Source: Platanthera guangdongensis
Lineage: Eukaryota; Streptophyta; Magnoliopsida; Asparagales; Orchidaceae
Assembly (NCBI GenBank): GCA_039583875.1
Contig: CM077155.1
Span: 12,441,046-12,505,045 of the forward strand
Reading direction: 5' to 3'
Length of the DNA stretch: 64,000 nt
This document shows positions 19,613 through 29,100 of the stretch, one piece after another; within the stretch, counting starts at the first letter, position 1, and the number at the start of each line of letters is the position of its first letter. A program made the translations under genes and the position numbers. Under the pieces are notes generated by a model, which had not been told where the DNA came from, did no database searches, and worked only from the letters and a program-made list of their open reading frames with translations.

Positions 19613-20091
19613 CTTTGTTGTCGCATGTTAAGATCTTTATGATCCAATAAATTCTTTAGGCTCTTATGATCTGTGAATATATTCACCTTCACGCCATATA
19701 AATAATGACGCCGCAGTTTAAGTGCAAAAATCACCGACGCCAACTCCAAGTCGTGGAGGGGATAGTTCTGCTCATGCACTTTCAACTGGCATGAGCCATA
19801 AGCGATCACCTTTCCGAATTGAATAAGAATGCAGCCTAATTCGCTCCCGGACGCATCACTATAGATTTCAAAGACGTCCGAACCACATGGCGATGCCAAG
19901 ATTGGCGTCGTGGTCATGCGCCTCTTCAGCTCTTCAAAAGCTCGCGCGCACTCCGGCATCCAAACGAACTTCTGATCCTTCCTCGTTAGTGTTGTAAGAG
20001 CCAAAGCGATCCGTGAGAAGTTTTCTATGAAACGCCTGTAGTAGCCCACCAGTCCAAGGAAACTCCTGACTTCAGCCACAGAAGACAACAC
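19534..20091 (-). pseudogene. Y RNase H domain
   Basis: The frame reads [20 protein letters not shown] (RT connection), [19 protein letters not shown], then RNase [39 protein letters not shown], and [20 protein letters not shown]. The three catalytic acidic residues typical of gypsy RNase H (D in SDAS, E in DLELA, D in FTDHKSL) are present. The frame is lost at about 19540 in the PGRE/PGKGN segment, so the fusion to integrase is broken. Confidence 0.9.
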
Positions 20092-20100
20092 TGACCACTC

Positions 20101-20923
20101 TCATATATATTTTATCTTTGACGGATCCACCGCAATACCCTCTCCACTCACCACATGGCCAATAAAAGCCACTAACGACAGCCAAAACTCACACTTTGAG
20201 AACTTGGCGTAGAGCTTGTTTCTCCTCAGGTTGTGCAACACCATCCGTAAATGGTTCGCATGATCTTCTTCAGACTGAGAGTACACAAAGATGTCATCAA
20301 TGAAGACAATCACAAACAAATCCAAGTAATCTTGAAATGTTCGGTGCATTAAGTCCATGAACACCGACGGGGTATTTGTTAGCCTAAACGACATTACCGT
20401 GAACTCGTAGTTACCGTAGCGTATGTCAAACCCTGTCTTGGGAATGTCACCTTCTCGAATCCTCAACTGGTAATAACCAGACTTCAAGTCTGGTTTAGAA
20501 AAGATGGTTGATCCCACGAGCTGATCAAACAAGTCATCAATTCGAGGTATTGGATACTTGTTCTTCTCTATCAGCTTATTCAATTTGCGATAGTCAATGC
20601 ACAACTGCAAGCTACCATCCTTCTTTTTCACAAATAGAATAAGTTCTCTCCAAGGTGACAAACTTGGGCGTATATATCCATGATTCCAATAACTCTTGTA
20701 GTTGCACTTTGAGTTCCGCCATTTCCTTAGGCGCTACTCGATATGTCGAGCGGGCCACAGGTTTTGCACCTGCCACCAGCTCAATCGAGAAATCAATCTC
20801 CCGTTGTGGTGGTAACACCTGCAGCTCCTTCGAAAACACATCAACATACTCCGAAACAATCAGAACATCACTCACACTAGCCTTTGGCTCAACAGCCTCA
20901 ATAAGCGTGAAGGACAACTTCAC
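20101..20923 (-). pseudogene. Y protease-RT linker and reverse transcriptase
   Basis: The linker (20612-20923) reads EYVDVFSKELQVLPPQREID and [22 protein letters not shown] (20101-20661) has [69 protein letters not shown], then [12 protein letters not shown] with an intact catalytic I-D-D, and [17 protein letters not shown] frameshift lies between linker and RT (near 20655) and a stop separates RT from RNase H near 20100. Apart from these, the RT palm and fingers are the best preserved pol domain in the window. Confidence 0.92.
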
Positions 20924-20947
20924 ACCTTTCCAAACAGCTTCGACAAC

Positions 20948-21340
20948 TTAGAGAGCAGACATCAACGTCCTGCTCGATCCTCGCATACCAACGAATTTCA
21001 TCTCTTGCTCGGTGCTCTGCCCTAGTGTGACTTCCTTTGAATTGCAATCTATATAGGCATGCTGCTCCGAAAGCCAGTCCATACCAAAGATCACATCAAA
21101 TTCCGATATCGGCAACACAGATGCTTCGAATCCGAAATCCCGACTTCCTATCCATACCTCCACAAAGAAAGACCTATCCGCATGCATCACACATCCGTTT
21201 GATAATAACACCTTCACACTATCTACCACCAGACGAATCGGCACTCCGATCCGTGACACGAATCCTTATATAGAAATGAATGTGAAGCACCCGTATCAAA
21301 CAGTGCTCTCGCTGGATAGTCTAGAAGCAGGACAAAGCCC
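20948..21340 (-). pseudogene. Y retropepsin-like protease
   Basis: ALFDTGASHSF (about 21300-21270) contains the aspartic protease D-T-G. It is followed by a frame change and then IGVPIRLVVDSVKVLLSNGC (21259 onward), LPISEFDVIFGMDWLSEQHA and DCNSKEVTLG. The FDVIFGMDWL block is the conserved C-terminal protease motif of plant gypsy elements. Gag lies upstream and RT downstream in the order expected. Confidence 0.85.
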
Positions 21341-21419
21341 ATGACGAATACATCATACATAATCTACACAAAAGGTATGAAGTACCAAAAGCAATAATAA
21401 AGTATCTTATCTTGTACCT

Positions 21420-22540
21420 GTGATGACATCACTTTGCTTTCTGGCCTCTTGTTGGCCAAGATTATATACTCGGGGTTGATGCAGAGGATTCCACCACTAT
21501 CTTTCCATTTTCTGCATAAGACGCTCCTGTCTTCTTAGCACCGTTGGAGGACCAAATTGACATTCACGGGCAAAGTGTCCTAGCTTGTCGCATGTTTAAC
21601 AAGTACGCGGGCCTTGCCCCGAAGTTTCTCTAGATGTAACTGTAGACGGAGCCTGTCCAGAAGACTTGGATCTTTTACCCCATCTCTTGCGATAGTTTGG
21701 TTTTCCCGGGTACGGCGCTTTGAACTCTATATTTGTCACAACCAAGTCCCTCTTGCCCTAATCCCGCTTCATATCCTTCTCCAACGCATGAGTCGTATCA
21801 AACAATGCTTGAAACCCCTGGTTCACCGAACTCGAGAGAAGGAATCTCAACTCATCCCGCAACCCTTCATAGAACCTATTGGTTTTACGCTCTTCGTCAG
21901 CAAAGATCATTCCCGCATAGCATCCCAACCTTGTAAACTCATGCAAGTAGGTATCAACACTACTTTCTCCCTGAGTTAGATGCTAGAATTCATTTTCCAT
22001 AGCTATGAGTTGAGCTGAGGGCAAATGCTTTGCCAAAAATAGTCTCGAAAACTCCTTGATCGAGACTTCCGTCAGTTGTCTGCCTGCCAAGTGGTGCAGC
22101 TCTATCTCATCCCACCATAGCCAAGCCTCTCCTTCCAGCAGGAAGGTGGCCAAGCTGACTTTCTGTTCTTCCTCTGTACTTATCGCTGTCAATATTTGCT
22201 TGACGCGCGACAACCAATCCTCCGCCTGCATTGGGGATCCCACTCCCATAAACATAGGAGGATTGAAGTTCATAAATTGCTTCAACTACCGTTCAGCTGC
22301 TCGAGGATCAACAACAGCCTCAACAGGTTCTGGCCTTACACCACCCTGTTCTGGCACCATTGCAGGCTACGCCTGCTCAGTAGGTTGTGCGTGAACCATA
22401 ACAAACAGTGCCTCAGCAACTAAATGTATTGTCTTCGCAGAAGGATGAGGTGTAGGCACCTCAGCTGGTGCCGCACTCTCATCAGAATGCTGGGGCTCAG
22501 ACTGCCCCGCACCACTTCGCGTCACATATACGTGTAAAAG
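21420..22540 (-). pseudogene. Y gag polyprotein, degenerate
   Basis: The N-terminus is VTRSGAGQSEPQHSDESAAP. After two stops, the capsid reads FMNFNPPMFMGVGSPMQAED, WLSRVKQILTAI, VSLATFLLEGEAWLWWDEIE and FSRLFLAKHLPSAQ. After another stop come SSVDTYLHEFTRLGCYAGMI, NRFYEGLRDELRFLLSSSVN and HALEKDMKRD. The zinc knuckle at about 21555-21600 is C-stop-TCDKLGHFAREC, broken by a TAA at its second residue. This copy retains the capsid segment that is deleted in E1. I set the ends from homology with the other gag copies. Confidence 0.85.
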
Positions 22541-22690
22541 ACACACTTTAGCAACTTGGCAAAAACAACAACAATAATATAGGAACACTCAGGTTCCTCA
22601 AACCAGTGTATGTACATTCCTTAGTGGACATTCTTGAGTTCATTTATGTTATAACGAGTCACACGTACACGTGCTCGCCACCCCTAAAAA

Positions 22691-22708
22691 GAATTCGACC
22701 ACGAATTC
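22691..22708 (-). promoter_or_regulatory. Leader hairpin of Y
   Basis: GAATTCG and CGAATTC form a 7-bp stem around ACCA. It sits between PBS and gag, in the same relative place as the E1 hairpin at 2283-2300. Confidence 0.5.
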
Positions 22709-22730
22709 GAAGGAGGAAAACTAAGACAAG

Positions 22731-22740
22731 CTGATACCAA
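22731..22740 (-). promoter_or_regulatory. Y primer-binding site (tRNA-iMet type)
   Basis: The minus strand reads TTGGTATCAGC just inside the 5' LTR end. This is a shortened or mutated match to TGGTATCAGAGC. Confidence 0.7.
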
Positions 22741-22742
22741 AT

Positions 22743-24760
22743 TGTAACACCTCCGACCATCACATGAAATATAACAGAAGGTCCGGTCGGGGCCCCACGT
22801 CATATTCCACAGACAGTCGGGGACATTACTTATGAATATCAAAGCCAGTATACGCATCCTAACTCAGAGAATTCTAGCGGAAGAATTAGGGGTTAAATTT
22901 GAACTCAACTACCATGAATGTCCACTATATATAAATAACCACATTTATATATCTCCAAGGAATGTTTATAAAATGCACAAAATGTTTGGCCTTAAGGCCT
23001 TACAAGTTTTCTTCATACGTGTGGATTACATACATCGTCACGTAGGCCGGCCACACATAAAAATTACAAAACATTTCATTCTTTGGTCGTCGAGGGCCAG
23101 CATAGTAGCATTAGCAACAACAACAGCAAGGGCTTCAACCCACTATTTTTCGCTTGGCTCTCATTCACATGCACGAGAACAAACCACCGTAACAGTGGTA
23201 AACAAAGCAACGGTCAGCATTCAGCTAACAAATTTATAACGACCCTACCCCTTTCCTGGGGCAGCGAGATTCCTTCCATGCAGGCATAGCGTTTTCACAA
23301 TAGATATATCACAAGAACGTGCACTCATGCACAGTTCAACATATCACAAACGAATGCCTCAACGACCAAACGTTCTATGCACTCAGGGTACATATTCGGT
23401 GTGCCGAAGTATCTGGCCCCACCACCATTTCCAATGGCAACCTTGAGCATTGGGCTCCACGGCCTATAGCCGGAGACTTTAGTCTTAATGGCACGCAGGC
23501 CTAAGACTCTCATTATGTGTTACAACGAATGCCCAATAACCCGGGCAACTCAAGTTGACAACCATAATGCGGAGACAGGTCAACCTTTACCTGTTGCTCA
23601 AATCACCACAATCGACGTGGGTCGGCTTCCCCTTGTCCGTTAGGCATGAAGCCTTTTAAGAGCCCATAGCTCACAAAAGCCACACTGTCCACCAAGGACT
23701 GGCCTCACAATCACAGGTTAGCTAAGATCTAATGGCACCGACAACCACTATCGCCTGGCATTAGCAATAGAACACTGGACTTTCATAACATACAACACAT
23801 GCACTCTGAGGGGATTTTTGTAGAATTCCACTCCAGTACATCCTGTGACTCCACATCACAGGCACAACCCACCGACTCCATAAAATACTCATTTATACGC
23901 GGAGTATTCTCCGATGCACAAAATAAAACATCACCAATCCAGACCAACCTGTCCAGATAGGCTTCACACAGTTTGCCCATTTCGTACTATACATTTTCGG
24001 ATCTATATGCAAGACCTTTTGGGGATCTCAAGAATCAACCCAACGGAAATCCATCAGTATTCCACCTTTTGGTGGTGGAAATCCATGCATATGCCAAATA
24101 AGGACTTCACATGTCCAAGGAAGAAGATCGTTACACTTGAAGATCTCTTCGGAGCCATGACCGTGATCTATGATCCAGATGGAATTGATTGACACAACTT
24201 CCTCTCCGTGGATCTAGCGTTAACTCGCGATTCCAATCACAAGCAAACCTTGGATCAACCTTCACATAAGCTCCTAGATGTTCCACCTCTTCCCTTTCTA
24301 GAAGTACAACAAAGAAAGGATGTGAGAAGATGAGAATAAAATCTCAAGTCCATCCTAATACAAAAGCTACCTCCGCACGGTAAGTACTACTGTCACACGG
24401 TAACTTAGGCGGTAACCACTTTGCCCAGTTGGCGCCGCTATCAGAGCTAGCGCCCCGCGATAACAGTTTAGCGCTTGGCGGTAAACCTTTCGACGTTTGT
24501 CGAGCGATTAGCGCGGCGCGGTAACTCCTACCGCCTGGCTTTAGCTCGCTCGCCGATTGTTCGACAGCATTGAGTGCTCGAAAGCATTGAGCAGTCAAAA
24601 GCGTTGAGTGCTCGAAGCATTGAGTGGCTACCACGGCGCGCTAGCTTCTCGGAACCCAACTCGAGCGCTATGTCTTTTAAATCACTAAGCTACCGCCTGC
24701 GATAAAACTATCGCGACGCGTAAGCCCATAATGACCACTACGCCATTTTGGTGTGTTACA
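22743..24760 (-). mobile_element. Y 5' LTR
   Basis: On the minus strand it runs from TGTAACACACC at 24760 to GGTGTTACA at 22743, next to the PBS. It has the same U3 inverted-motif array (24365-24740) and R/U5 blocks as the 3' LTR. Confidence 0.9.
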
Positions 24761-25085
24761 GAAATGACCAAAGTCAACCTTAGGTCAATATAGGTCAAAT
24801 CTTCCCCTAAGATGTCCTATTGGCCTAAAACCTAAAGTTGATCCCACCCATAGCCTTGTAATGTTGTTAGGGGCAAAGTGGACCCAAAGCCCCATCATGG
24901 GGTCACAAAGTTGACCTGTTTGACAAAAGTCAAACTTAACCCTTTTTAGGTCAAAATCACGCTATTTGGCAAAGTGGACCCAATTGGGGCATCACCATAA
25001 CCCAATCAACATTTGGTGGTGTCAAGGGACTCAAGACACACCCATTGGACCAATCAACCAATCAAGTTGACCAAAGTCAACCCCA
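24761..25085 (+). mobile_element. X 5' LTR, second part
   Basis: After the Y TSD copy GAAAT, the sequence again follows the X LTR (compare 36650-36955): repeated TTGACCAAAGTCAA motifs and the GGGGCAAAGTGGACCC block. It stops abruptly at about 25085, so roughly 3.7 kb of LTR, the PBS, gag and protease are deleted. Confidence 0.85.
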
Positions 25086-25152
25086 AGTTCTTCACCATGG
25101 GGAGCTGGTGGATGTATGATTTGTTAAACCGAGTTCTTCACCATGGGGAGCT
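25086..25152 (+). repeat. Short direct repeat at the X deletion junction
   Basis: A 21-bp sequence ending CCATGGGGAGCT occurs at 25086-25106 and 25132-25152, separated by 25 bp. The second copy is in frame as SPWGA at the start of RT. The first sits at the LTR break. This is a likely footprint of the deletion. Confidence 0.7.
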
Positions 25153-25332
25153 CTCGTCTTGTTCATGAAGAAGAAGGACGGATCGATCCGACTTTGCATT
25201 GATTATCGGGATCTCAACCGATTGACAGTGTGGAATACTTATTCGTTACCAAGGATCTACGAGTTATTTGATCAGCTAGAGTGAGCGACTGGTTCTCTAA
25301 GCTTGACTTAAGGTCAGGCTACTATCAAGTAC
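25140..25332 (+). pseudogene. X reverse transcriptase fragment (fingers)
   Basis: The frame reads [20 protein letters not shown], then [20 protein letters not shown] and YELFDQLE, then a TGA and a frameshift into FSKLDLRSGYYQV. This is the N-terminal third of a gypsy RT; the catalytic IDD box is absent. It ends where an inverted piece of X LTR begins at about 25333. Upstream is the truncated X LTR, so PBS, gag and protease are gone. Confidence 0.85.
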
Positions 25333-26191
25333 ACAACCATCACAGAAGCGTACCCTAACTTATACGAATCCTCATACAAATATATAAGTTAAGTTTTCTA
25401 AAAAAAGTAACTCATCATATAAAAGAGCCCATACTAATTTATATGATGAGGATCTGTAAGGGCGTATGCTATGTCATGTTATGCAATGCAATGTCTATGT
25501 AACTCACACACAAGACTCTGTGCACGGACATTTCATGCATCCCCACTTTTTGGAGGTGGCCAACCTCTCAGGTACCAACTGTTGTGGCTCACTATGGTAT
25601 TGGAGAGGGTATCTCCACGCCTAGGCCTAGACCTCTCGTACGCCTTAATGCTAAGAACACAACACCAGAGCCCCTGTGTACTCTTGCTGGCAACTACCAG
25701 TCTTCTATGGTCAGGTGTGCTCTTAGGGGACATAGTCCTCCAGACATATGTATGAACATCCCACCGGTCTCCCCAAAGATCTACACTCCACATCGGAGTC
25801 ATTGTACTTCCGTCGGTGAGCTGACTGAACCAGTACCGAGTGAACTACTACATAAGCACAAACCAGGTATAACAATACTCTCCCGAGCCTCCAGCTCGCA
25901 GGACCAGCCCATCCTGATATCGACCAATAACCCGAGATACTAGCTCGTAGAACTAGCAAGCCCTATATCACTCCAACCCACACATGGGTGAGATTGCTAC
26001 AACATTCCTTAATCCTATTAGACTACTCTTGTCTAACTTCTGGATTACTTAGCGATTTATGGTTAACCTTGGACATCCCGAGGTCTACCCCATGAGGGGC
26101 TCGTAGAGGTACTAAGAACTATGATGTGCTGAACCCCATCGTACCCTTTATGTCGGCACTTAATAAAGTTATACTACCCTTAACAGCTATT
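25333..26191 (-). repeat. Inverted X-LTR segment inside X pol
   Basis: This is the reverse complement of about 39155-40030 in the X 3' LTR and matches the X' LTR (42310-43190) in direct orientation. Shared landmarks are the ATCATATAAAAGAGCCCATA stretch and the CCCCACTTTTTGGAGGTGGCC stretch. It lies between RT and integrase of X, where it does not belong. Inversion, or insertion of a fragment of an oppositely oriented X copy, would explain it. Confidence 0.8.
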
Positions 26192-26303
26192 TTCAGCAAG
26201 AGAGCCAACACTACTGGACCGGAGTCCTAGGTAATGGCCATGGAGATAGTGTGCATGATGGAAGATATACAGATTACTATGGTGTCGAGGTTTGATCCAG
26301 AGG
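26192..26303. other. Unassigned X internal sequence before Z
   Basis: This 112-bp stretch has no match elsewhere in the window and no recognised motif. It runs into the Z TSD at 26304. Confidence 0.4.
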
Positions 26304-26482
26304 TTTATTGATAAGTTGTAAATATACGTATTTTTACGTACAATAAATTAGTCATTTTAGTTTATTTTTATCTTTTTTTAGTTATTTTTCTTTAATAAAT
26401 TGCTCCTATTTTGTAAATATTATGCCAACTTAGATTCATTTTTGTTTCCTGAAATTTTCAGGAAAATTGCCAAATTTGCATA

Positions 26483-26931
26483 GTACACGCCCGTGTACTT
26501 TGGGTCACGCCCGTGAACTGGGCGTGTACCTTTAATTCTCGTGAAATCAGCTGTTTTTTGAAGAAAAAACGTGACACGCCCAAAGACACGCCTGTGTCAT
26601 TTGACACACCCCATGACCTAGGCCCGTATCACTCCCGCTCGACAAAATCGCGCACGACGATTGTCGACCGACCCGATACACCCACCAACACGCCCGTGAC
26701 CTAGGGCGTGTACTCCACCTGGCCCGACAAGAAAGCACGGCGACTTTTCGACGCGACCCGCGCCCAAATCGACCTCCCCGACACGCCCTGCTACATGCCC
26801 ATGATCGAGGGCGTGACATCCTCATGTACAGCCACAAGTCAAAGCAGCCGTCAAATCTCGGCACCGCCATATGTACAGTAGTGACACACCCATGGTAGAT
26901 GCCCGTGACCTAGGGCGTGTATCTTGAAATT
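26483..26931 (+). repeat. ACACG-CC-CGTGT hairpin cluster in Z U3
   Basis: GTACACGCCCGTGTAC at 26483-26498 is a 7-bp stem with a CC loop. It is followed by TCACGCCCGTGA, CCCGTGACCTAGGGCGTGT-type and related palindromes up to the TATA box. A GACGATTGTCGAC motif near 26655 resembles the TCGACGATCG motif of TR-GAG. The core is shared with E1 and TR-GAG although the rest of the LTR is unrelated. Confidence 0.8.
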
Positions 26932-26935
26932 TTTG

Positions 26936-26945
26936 CCTATAAATA
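26936..26945 (+). promoter_or_regulatory. TATA box of Z 5' LTR
   Basis: CCTATAAATA directly follows the hairpin cluster; the 3' LTR has the same at 32631-32640. This marks the probable U3/R boundary. Confidence 0.6.
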
Positions 26946-27961
26946 CCCAATTTCTGTAAGGATTTTTGTTCTTCTTCTTTGGACCATTTTGTACAGGAAG
27001 GTGCTGCTTAGATGAGTTCTAATGCTATGTAAGGGATATTTCTCCCCCCTCTCTTTCGCTTTTGTTTTAGTTCCTTTGTAACCCATGTCTTTACTTAATA
27101 AAATGTGTTTTTTTTATATGGTTTTGGAATGAATCTAAGCAACTCTCCTTATGCAATCTTATTTTTTTTCTTTTGTTTTATTGTTTTATTTTTCTATGGG
27201 TGCCTGTGTGTATGAGTATAGTTTGGTAAATTTGTGTTTTTCTACCTTCATTTTACTTATCTCTTTAGCATTTATGCTTATTTTATAGCTTTCATTTCAT
27301 CCTTATAAATCCGTAAAAACATTTTTAAAGTGATTTTCATTTTTTCTAACTTAGATTTTCTTGTTTAGGTTGTCAAACTTTTTCATTCTTTTTATTTTAT
27401 TTCCACTTTTTAACCACTTTTACGAAGTTATAAGAATGGATATATAATCGTTTTAATTTTTCGAGCACTTTGATTTTCAGCTTAAACTTTTGCTCGTTTA
27501 ATTTTTCTGTATCTTTTTTATGCATTTCTACTGCATTCTAGCAGTATAAATGTATTCGTTTTAAATTTTCGAGCACTTTCATTTTGCGTTTATTTGTAAA
27601 CTTTTTTGCTCGTTTAATTTTTATTTCGTCGTTTTATGCATTTCCACCGTATTCTAGCGGTAGAAATATAGTCGTTTTAATTTTTAGATAACTTTGTTTT
27701 TCTTATTTTTTCGCTTGTGTGCGTGTGTGTATGAGTTAATTTTTATCGCTTTATTTCATTCCAGTAGAGTGCATGTGTGTGGTTTTACTTTATGTAGAGT
27801 GCGTGTGTTTTTTATTCCTGTCGAGTCTGTGCGTGTGTTTTCCTTTCAGTAGAGTGTGTGGAGTATTTAATTTCAGTAGAGTGCGTGTGTTTTCAATTAT
27901 GTCGAGTGTGTGCGTGAGTTTTTATTTCTGTCGAGTGCGTGGGTGTGTGCATTTATTTTCT

Positions 27962-28141
27962 CCTACTCATTTGAGTAGGACTCGCTTTAATTTCCCACCT
28001 ACTCATTTGAGTAGGACTTGCAATTTCCCGCCCACTCGTTTGAGTGGGACTTGTCTTTTTCAGCTTTCATTTACCTCCTACTCATTTGAGTAGGACTCGC
28101 ACTTTTACTGCTTTCATTTCCCGCATACTCGTTTGAGTAGG
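27962..28141 (+). repeat. CCTACTC/GAGTAGG hairpin array, Z 5' LTR
   Basis: Five hairpins lie at 27962, 27998, 28031, 28077 and 28123. Stems are CCTACTC with GAGTAGG around ATTT or GTTT; the third is CCCACTC with GAGTGGG, a paired change. Each is followed by ACTCGC or ACTTG(C/T). The 3' LTR array at 33657-33899 has the same order and the same variant third unit. Confidence 0.9.
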
Positions 28142-29100
28142 ACTCGCAATTGACAGCTTTCCTTTACTGCATTATTTACTGCTTTCTTTTTTCAGCTTTC
28201 ATTTCCTGCTTTCTTTTTATCGCTTTCACCGCAAGCCGTCCCCATTACGATGAGCGGTTAACTGCTCTTAGCCCTCCGTATCGAAGAACATTGGGACAAA
28301 TAAAATAGCTTTAAATAATTAAAGGTCATGTTTTTCTAATTAATTAAATTACTTAAGGTTTACTTAGGGTCTACGATGCGTAGAACCACATATCGATGTG
28401 TGGGCTTTATTTCCGTGGTGCATATGCTAGCTAGCCGAGAGGCCGTGCGTATGGACCGATCACCTCTGGGTAAAGGGAGTTCCGCACTAACCCTCGAGAG
28501 AGGAGGCACGCAACTCTATCAGATTGGATTCCCCACCCAATAGCGGGGTTTTTAGCGTAATGCGGGCATTAAGAGGAATCCTTCGTCGGACGAGAGCCCG
28601 GTCGAATATTCTTAATGTTCAGGTGAGAGATAGTCCTAGAGATAGGTGAGCTCATTTTTGTGGAACCTCCATGGCCAAGTCTCCGCCTTAATTAATTTGA
28701 AACTTAGAATCTCTTTTTATTAAAAGTTTATTTTAGTTCAAATTTTATTCGATGCGGTCGCGCTAAGCCATTCATCGGCTCCATCTTTTATGCTTTTATT
28801 TTTAATGCATTTTTTTATATATATAAAAAATATTCCGACAAGATAATATCGGTAAAATAATAGTCCCCTCTAGGGAAGAGTAGAAATAATCAACTCGACC
28901 CCAAGATCAATACGACCCCGATATTCCACACCGGAATATCCTGTACTACACACGATAGGTGTACTTGCCTCCTTTCGTTAAAACTCTATCTAAACTCTTT
29001 TTATACTTAATAAATCCGCGCGCTCCGTCCATCTAAAATAAAATATATAAACCGTTATACTAAATAAAACTCGCGGGGCGCCGCGAGTTTTAACCCATCA

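Larger units (their letters stand above)
15849..24760 (-). mobile_element. Element Y: near-complete Ty3/gypsy chromovirus (8912 bp)
   Basis: Two LTRs of 2009 and 2018 bp flank an internal region with gag, protease, RT, RNase H, integrase and a chromodomain-like C-terminus in the standard gypsy order on the minus strand. The TSD is AAAAT (15844-15848) / GAAAT (24761-24765). Removing Y restores the X LTR sequence, as judged against 36630-36660. All domains are identifiable but separated by stops or frameshifts. R/U5 and PBS resemble E1 and TR-GAG. From the C-terminal VKVRWDNYGREKLTCERE motif I place it near the Tekay/Del chromoviruses, tentatively. Confidence 0.92.
26309..29100 (+). mobile_element. 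Z 5' LTR
   Basis: The LTR begins TGATAAGTTGTAAATATACG and ends GTTTTAACCCATCA. In order it holds the ACACGCC hairpin cluster (26483-26931), a TATA box (26936), a GTCGAGTGTGTGCGTG-like tandem region (27710-27950), the CCTACTC hairpin array (27962-28141), a conserved 28200-28700 block and a purine/pyrimidine-rich end. AATAAA signals occur near 27096 and 28309. Confidence 0.9.

Noticed and set aside
27962..28141. Possible CRISPR-like array (short repeats with spacers)
   Set aside because: Spacers are nearly the same low-complexity sequence, unit spacing varies, the genome is a plant, and both LTRs carry the array.
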